From assembly GCA_950295325.1 (NCBI GenBank), contig OX485807.1:21919666-21983665 (forward strand): a DNA stretch of 64,000 nt. The letters run 5' to 3'. Every line of letters begins with the position of its first letter. Position 1 is the stretch's first letter. Under the pieces are notes generated by a model that had not been told where the DNA came from, made no database searches, and saw only the letters and a program-made list of their open reading frames with translations. Shown one piece after another: positions 59,132-64,000 of this stretch. The DNA comes from Polytrichum commune (lineage: Eukaryota > Streptophyta > Polytrichopsida > Polytrichales > Polytrichaceae). A program made the translations under genes and the position numbers.

Positions 59132-60844
59132 TGTCGGGTAGAGAAGTCTTTGCTTTGGGAAATATTGGATTTCTGGCTGCAATTAGTTTTGGCTTAAGAC
59201 ATGGGAGGCAAGGATAATGTAAAAAAATTCATCCTTGAATACATTATATATACAAACCCGTATAAGTCTTGTACATACCTTCAAAATTCCGGATCTCTCT
59301 CTAAAATTATAATCAAACTTTAAATAACCACCAAATTAGCAGAAATACTTCAAATCAAGAGTGCTTTGGCATTTTGAAAAGCTATTAAAGTGTTTAACAA
59401 AATATAAGAGATATTAAAGGTTAGTAAGGTATTGTCCAAGGTCCATAGCTCCTTAAAGGTCATACTTCCAAATTTATTATCAACTGCACTTTCTTTCACT
59501 TCACAGGGTGTTTGTCTTCATATAAGCTTTGTCAATGCCAAGTGATAGCTTTCTGAAAAGCTAACAACATTATATAGGTTCTCTCCAAAATTTATCTTAA
59601 GAATCTATACAAAATATTTTCTATGCTCTATTGAAGTTGATACATACTTTCATTTTTAAATCTGGTTGGCAACTCAACACCCCCTCATCTTGAAAGCCAT
59701 AACTCTCTCTTCAAAATTCTAAATCAAAAATTATAAAGCTCCATACAGAGCTAATACAATAACACTTCACTTGCTCAAATCTCATAAATAAAAATATTAT
59801 AAAAAATTTTCTACAAGCTTTTCAAGTCTCGGTCTTCTAATTTTCTTCACATCGTGCACTATTCCAATCTAACACTCATAGAATTCACATAGAAAGTCCA
59901 AATAGAGCGTGCTATATCATTTCAAATCACATTGACAAGATGTAAAAACTCCCAAAATTTCATAGAAAATTTTTAGTACAAATTGAGCTCTCGTTCTCTA
60001 CACAGCACACCCTCCAAAACTCCACCTGCAACAAAATCACCAATGTACGAGCATCTTGTTGAAGGTTTTCGTGGCACCACTACTTCACACAAGGTTACTT
60101 TCACGGTCGTAAAGGCCCAACTTCTTCTTGTGGACGCTCATATAGTAGTGCAGGACTAAGTGGCAGAAGAGTACAATACGGCAGTTGAGATAGACAGAAA
60201 TCCAGCTCAAGCTCTGATTGAAGTTCTTCATCTTGAGACTCAGAAAAAACTCTCCAATTCGACATCTTGAAAAAAAATCAAAAGAACTACATCAAATTAG
60301 TGAAGCTCTAAAATGGTCATTCTTCTTATAACATAAATATTTTCTAGTAAGAAGGCGTCATTTTGAAGCTTCCCCAAAAGATGTGATTATTTCTTACAAT
60401 AAAAATTCAGTCAAATAAATATAAAATAAATAATGTATAAACAATGGATGGGGATATAAATCCCTTCAGCATGCTCTGATAAATGCCAAGCCGCGGAAGC
60501 CCAACTAGTAAAGTGTTTCAAGCGTCATAGCACTAGTCCGGGTTTGAAACCCTTTGGACTTGTATGAGCACGCGAATGGCTATGTGGTTTGGCACTGCTG
60601 GTGAAAACTAGGCATGTAACTACCAGTTGGCGCCACCTACCCACTGAGCATGTGAGAAGACGCAAAGACTAAAAGTTTCATGGTTATAACCACGTCTTTT
60701 TCTCTTCCCCCTTTATTCTTTTGATCTCTCTTTTCCCTTTTGTCTATACTTTTATTTTTCTTATTTTTATTTTTATTTTCTTTAAACCCTACTTTCAAAC
60801 CATTTCATATTATATTTACATATTAAACCATTTCTTGCACGACA
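59132..60844 (+). mobile_element. Solo LTR D splitting CP1 gag
   Basis: It starts TGTCGGG and ends GCACGACA. The flanks GCGC (59128-59131) and GTGC (60845-60848) are a 4-bp duplication with one C-to-T change. Excision rejoins the gag as RITA-HLRLCG in one frame, which supports the limits. It is 1713 bp and AT-rich, with no coding domain. It contains a SINE-like unit at about 60484-60715. Confidence 0.7.
60484..60715 (+). mobile_element. SINE-like unit inside solo LTR D (candidate)
   Basis: GGGTTTGAAACCC (about 60539-60551) is B-box-like and GCCCAACTAGTAAAGTG about 45 bp upstream may be the A box. GC content is well above the surrounding LTR. There is no clear duplication or second copy. Confidence 0.4.
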
Positions 60845-61334
60845 GTGCACCTTCGACTTTGCGGACAAATAGTTACCAACGTTGAGCTCATAGAGAAGAC
60901 ACTCTCCACATTCCCACCCGCAATAGCTATTTTGTCCCAGCAATACCAGAACATGAACTTCACCAAGCATTCCCACCTCATGTCTCATTTTCTGTTAGCT
61001 TGAAAAACACCAACAGTTGTTGCTGAAGAATCCTCAATCACGCCCTGCACGGGAGGTACACTCCACAACTGTTGTTGCCAATCTTGAACATGTTGGACTT
61101 GCATGTCTTGTTGTTGCGGAGGTGCTCGCTGCTCAAGCATCTAGAAGGCCGCCAAAAGGTTCTTATCATAAATTTCAACCTTCACACATGGCAAAAGATA
61201 TGCGAGCCTATGACAAGAGTGATGTGCATAAAGGATATGACAAGAGAGATGTGCATAGCAGGAGAGAGCAACCTAGGCCGACTGGAAATCCATATAAGTC
61301 TAGGAACTACCAACCCAAGCAGTTTCAAGGTAAT

Positions 61335-61376
61335 TGTCACAAGTGTGGACATAAGGGTCACTTAGCTAAGGAGTGT
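61335..61376 (+). other. CCHC zinc knuckle of CP1 gag
   Basis: C-x2-C-x4-H-x4-C: CHKCGHKGHLAKEC, the nucleocapsid RNA-binding motif of retroelement gag. Confidence 0.9.
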
Positions 61377-61539
61377 AGGGCTCCCTCGTACATACTCAAT
61401 ATGTAAAGGAAGTTACAACAACTCCGTAATCAAACCCGTCAAACCTACAACTTTGAGACCCCAAACCCCAACTCGTATACTAATGATGTCGAGAATTATA
61501 TGACTATCTATGAGCAGTCTACATCAGAAAATGATGTGG

Positions 61540-61935
61540 CTTTCTTAGATAGTGCATCTACCTATACCATTTTGACAAACCCCTAGTTTTTTTTATTTAA
61601 AAGGAAATGATGAACCCTGACAACATTGTAAGATAATTACAATGGCATGAAGCCGAAATATGAAATTTCGGGAGGGTCAGGCGATGGTAATTCTGCCCAG
61701 AGGATTCATTTTCAATTGCGAAAGAGCAATGTACGCTCCAGATGCCTCTTGTAGTCTGATCAGCTACAGGGATCTGAGAGCGAGGAATATCCACGTTTCC
61801 ACAGCGATGGAAAATGATAAAGAGGTTCTAGAACTCAAGCAAGGGTTGACGATCCTTGCCACCGTGAAAGCGGGAGGCAACGGTCTATATAAGATTGTCA
61901 TAAATTCCCTTGATAATGAAAGCCCATCTCACTGA
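61540..61935 (+). pseudogene. CP1 protease remnant
   Basis: FLDSASTYTILTNP at about 61544-61585 has the catalytic D-S-A of the aspartic protease in the form used by one clade of plant copia elements. A TAG follows at once. After a frame change, the frame 61660-61935 reads MYAPDASCSLISYRDLRARN then IHVSTAM, the usual end of the protease region. Confidence 0.65.
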
Positions 61936-61949
61936 TAGATGAGGAAGAG

Positions 61950-62063
61950 GTGTGCATGGCAGCTTGGGCTAGAGACCCTGAAGCAATACGCCGCAACATG
62001 GCGCAAGGAGTATCTTTCGATACTAAAGCCACGCCTAATTTATGGCATGAGAGATTAGGACAT
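61950..62063 (+). pseudogene. CP1 GAG-pre-integrase start, cut by CP2 insertion
   Basis: The translation DPEAIRRNMAQGVSFD..TPNLWHERLGH has the LWH.RLGH signature that precedes integrase. Sequence identity to the family stops exactly where CP2's LTR begins (62064). Integrase, reverse transcriptase and RNase H are not present after CP2 within the window. Confidence 0.65.
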
Positions 62064-62246
62064 TGTTAGATCAATCAATTACCTTAGAGTTTTAGACTCA
62101 CACCGTTCTGTGTTTGAACAGTCATACCTTTTAGATATACCAAGCGGTGTCTCTCTCCTTCATAAGAAGGCTTATCTCTTGTAAACATATTAACATTAAT
62201 ATGACACACATCTTCAACTTCTTGTAGCTTTGCATTCCGCACAACA
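62064..62246 (+). mobile_element. CP2 copia 5' LTR, 183 bp
   Basis: It begins TGTTAGATC and ends CGCACAACA (TGTT...AACA), followed immediately by the primer-binding site. At 183 bp it is short for a copia LTR. It is inserted after GACAT (62059-62063), the presumed target site. No second LTR lies in the window. Confidence 0.75.
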
Positions 62247-62258
62247 TGGTATCAGAGC
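62247..62258 (+). promoter_or_regulatory. CP2 primer-binding site (tRNA-iMet)
   Basis: TGGTATCAGAGC matches the 3' end of plant initiator methionine tRNA (complementary), the standard minus-strand primer site of Ty1/copia elements. It abuts the LTR without spacer. Confidence 0.9.
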
Positions 62259-62278
62259 AGAAAACTTAAAACTTCAAC

Positions 62279-63050
62279 ATGTGCCTCGCTCCAAATCCTC
62301 CTCAGGAGTGTTCCAGCAAAAATATTTTCGACACACTAGTCCGAGAGGAAGAAAGAGTTGAAAATGAAAATCAACATCACATCCAAGGCGGATTCTTTCA
62401 ACAACATCATATCCAAGAAGGATTCTTTCAACTTGCAGAAGAACTAGCAGGTGAAGACGTTGAACTCCCTTCGAATCCAAATTTCGAAATGATTTCATAC
62501 GGAATCAACAACGCACCTGAAAGCTTTATAAGCTACATCAATTTACTTAATCGAGCTGATCAGTTTGATGAGATAAATCCACAGTTCTTCGAGAACGATT
62601 CCGATAACAATGTGCCTTCTCATTTGTACCAAGAATTTTAAACCTCAACACTTCCAATTAACTTCAGCAAATCGAGTTTGGAGTATGAAACTTGAATTAT
62701 TATTAATTCGCTCTGAAATATGGGGCGTCGTAGATGGTAGCGATGTAGCTCTTGCTGCAAGTGACATAGTAGGTTTGGCAGCCTGGAAATTACATGATGT
62801 CAAGGCCCGATCAGAGTTTTTGCTCCATTGCAATGAGAAGCAGCTCCTTTCTTTACGTTCTCTCACAACCTCTAAGCAGGTTTGGGATCGTTTAAAACAA
62901 ATCTACAAGAAGTCTAAAAAAACGTCGCAAGTAAATTTGCATAAGCAACTCTGCTGCTCGACCATGTCAGATTCTGACGACATTATGTCATTCTTGGAAA
63001 CATGGTAGTTGCTTCTTCACGAAGCTACAATTGCCGGATGTGTTTTTGTC
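62279..63050 (+). pseudogene. CP2 copia gag (UBN2), truncated
   Basis: The first frame, 62279-62641 (120 aa), is Glu/Asn-rich with an internal duplication (HHIQ.GFFQ twice, 62371-62430). A frame change leads to 62610-63008, where WSMKLELLLIRSEIWGVVDG, KQVWDRLKQIYKKSKKTSQV and NLHKQLC are the UBN2 gag core. A TAG replaces Gln in LETWQ, and sequence similarity ends near 63047 after ATIAGC. The zinc knuckle and pol are absent: the copy is truncated. Confidence 0.75.
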
Positions 63051-64000
63051 AGCCCTAAACCTCCACCTTTATGCGTCGTAGTCCAGATGAGGGCCGGGGG
63101 CTCATATGAATCTCAATAATCTAGTCTCTGCTTCAACTTCTACCGTACACCAGTGGGTTGGAACACTAGGCACATATTCTTTATAATAAAAGGATAATAA
63201 CGATTTAGCATTTAGAAATGTTTTTCTCTCACTCACATGTCATTCCACTTCCCCCTTAATTAATCCTTGACAATGAAGCTATGCACTAATTATTGCCCAC
63301 TAATGATGTGCCACCTTCTATCCTTGATCATCAATTAGCTAAGTAATTATTAGAATAAAACTTGCTTCTTCTGAACCTAACCAATAACTGCCGAGAGAGA
63401 CCAGCTAAACCGTCAACCAGCTTGTCCTCGTTCCTAAGTTGTTGGGCCGTCAACCAACCTTCTACCCGTCACTGCCCGTCGTTCCCCGTCAACCCAGTTG
63501 TAGTCACCTTCCTTTTGTTGTGTTCAATTCAATCCCGAGCCAGCACCCATTGTTTCCCGCGATGGCAACCTGAGATTGCTTGCGCTCCTTCCACTCACTC
63601 TCCGAGGAGCCTTCCCCCGCATTGGGCCCATCCATTCCCCTCTGACAACTGCATTCTTCACCCTTTTTTTTCAAAGCGCAAAACATCCAACCTTCAACCC
63701 CATTGTGACCTTGTGCCAAGGCCTACTGCCAGAGCTGTGATTGTGTGAAGGCTGGTCCATTGAAACCTCTTCCCCCTGCCATGTTGGTTCTGATGACACT
63801 CATCTTTCCCCTCAGAGTTCACAGCCCAATTCGACTTGCATTCTGTGCATTCCCCCCTGGTAGAATTCGGAAATCGAATGCCTCCCTCGCTGGCGGAGCA
63901 GTTGGTTCCCTCCTTCATGCCCTTCCTCTACACTCGGACTTGCACTCATTCACCGAACTATTAGCCTGACTTGATCTTCCGAAGGCCACCCAGTATGAAT
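63051..64000. other. GC-richer DNA, no recognised gene
   Basis: From about 63360 GC content rises above 50%. Open frames run on both strands (63362-63748 plus, 63504-63918 minus) without family motifs. A short CCGTCAACC phrase repeats near 63400-63490. It could be the start of a host gene region that continues to the right, but nothing proves it. Confidence 0.35.

Larger units (their letters stand above)
58686..61410 (+). pseudogene. CP1 copia gag, broken by a frameshift and a solo LTR
   Basis: The ATG at 58686 begins MNTYSRESH. Residues 25-45 read MFAPLNYDGSNFLEWINDAR, the copia gag N-terminal motif that precedes UBN2. A frameshift occurs near 58855, and the frame 58924-59131 continues DWINLRVLDFSDF and LQRITA. 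Solo LTR D interrupts here. The gag resumes at 60845 with LRLCGQIVTNVELIEKTLST, then a Lys/Arg-rich tail, then zinc knuckle CHKCGHKGHLAKEC (61335-61376). A further stop and frame change lie near 61005. Gag would package the RNA in cytoplasmic particles; this copy cannot be functional. Confidence 0.75.

Noticed and set aside
1-64000. CRISPR arrays, bacterial operons or organellar DNA
   Set aside because: No regularly spaced repeats, no bacterial gene organisation and no plastid or mitochondrial genes; the content is nuclear plant repeats.

Overview
The window is repeat-dominated nuclear DNA from a land plant. The evidence is a Ty1/copia primer-binding site of the plant initiator-Met tRNA type (TGGTATCAGAGC), plant-style copia gag and protease motifs, a MULE with a SWIM zinc finger, tRNA-derived SINEs, and a captured exon that looks like plant augmin subunit 1 (AUG1/HAUS1). 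The sequence does not identify the species. The mix of degenerate elements is compatible with a large bryophyte, lycophyte or fern genome, but this is only an inference. I see no convincing intact host gene, no rRNA, no functional tRNA gene and no CRISPR. Nearly all short ORFs lie in or beside transposable elements (TEs).

Layout. 1-1944: a terminal-inverted-repeat (TIR) element, called TE1 here (copy 1), carrying the AUG1-like fragment. 1945-9550: diffuse old repeats, a palindromic MITE, a LINE 3' end and two SINE-like units. 9551-11065: solo LTR C. 11640-14640: a decayed MULE read on the minus strand. 14.6-18.9 kb: AT-rich with nothing recognised. 19.0-20.2 kb: an LTR-like block. 20.2-28.0 kb: dispersed repeats and a small MITE family. 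28.0-28.4 kb: a pogo/Tigger-like transposase remnant next to TE1 copy 2 (28498-32891), which is itself split by two solo LTRs in opposite orientation. 33715-35025: TE2, a related element with its own short ORF. 35.9-37.0 kb: a DUF7869-like transposase remnant. 36973-44405: a Russian-doll nest of inverted repeats holding a 499-bp MITE, TE1 copy 3 and a SINE. 44.4-57 kb: mostly unrecognised DNA with a TA-insertion MITE, a Harbinger-like MITE, a hairpin MITE and tandem duplications. About 57.3-63.05 kb: two copia elements, the first split by a solo LTR and then by the second. 63.05-64.0 kb: GC-richer DNA with no recognised gene.

Most notable result. A TIR superfamily in this window (TE1, TE2, the TE4 arms and a 499-bp MITE) shares C[T/A][C/T]GGG termini, an ACGTGC-type subterminal motif about 35-41 bp from the ends and, where both ends can be read, exact 8-bp target duplications. 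TE1 and TE2 share a small ORF (about 71-81 aa) starting about 330 bp from the same end. In two TE1 copies this ORF is interrupted by about 1.17 kb of captured DNA holding an AUG1-like first exon. The third copy has the ORF uninterrupted and looks like the empty site. All of this was read by eye and needs alignment-based confirmation.
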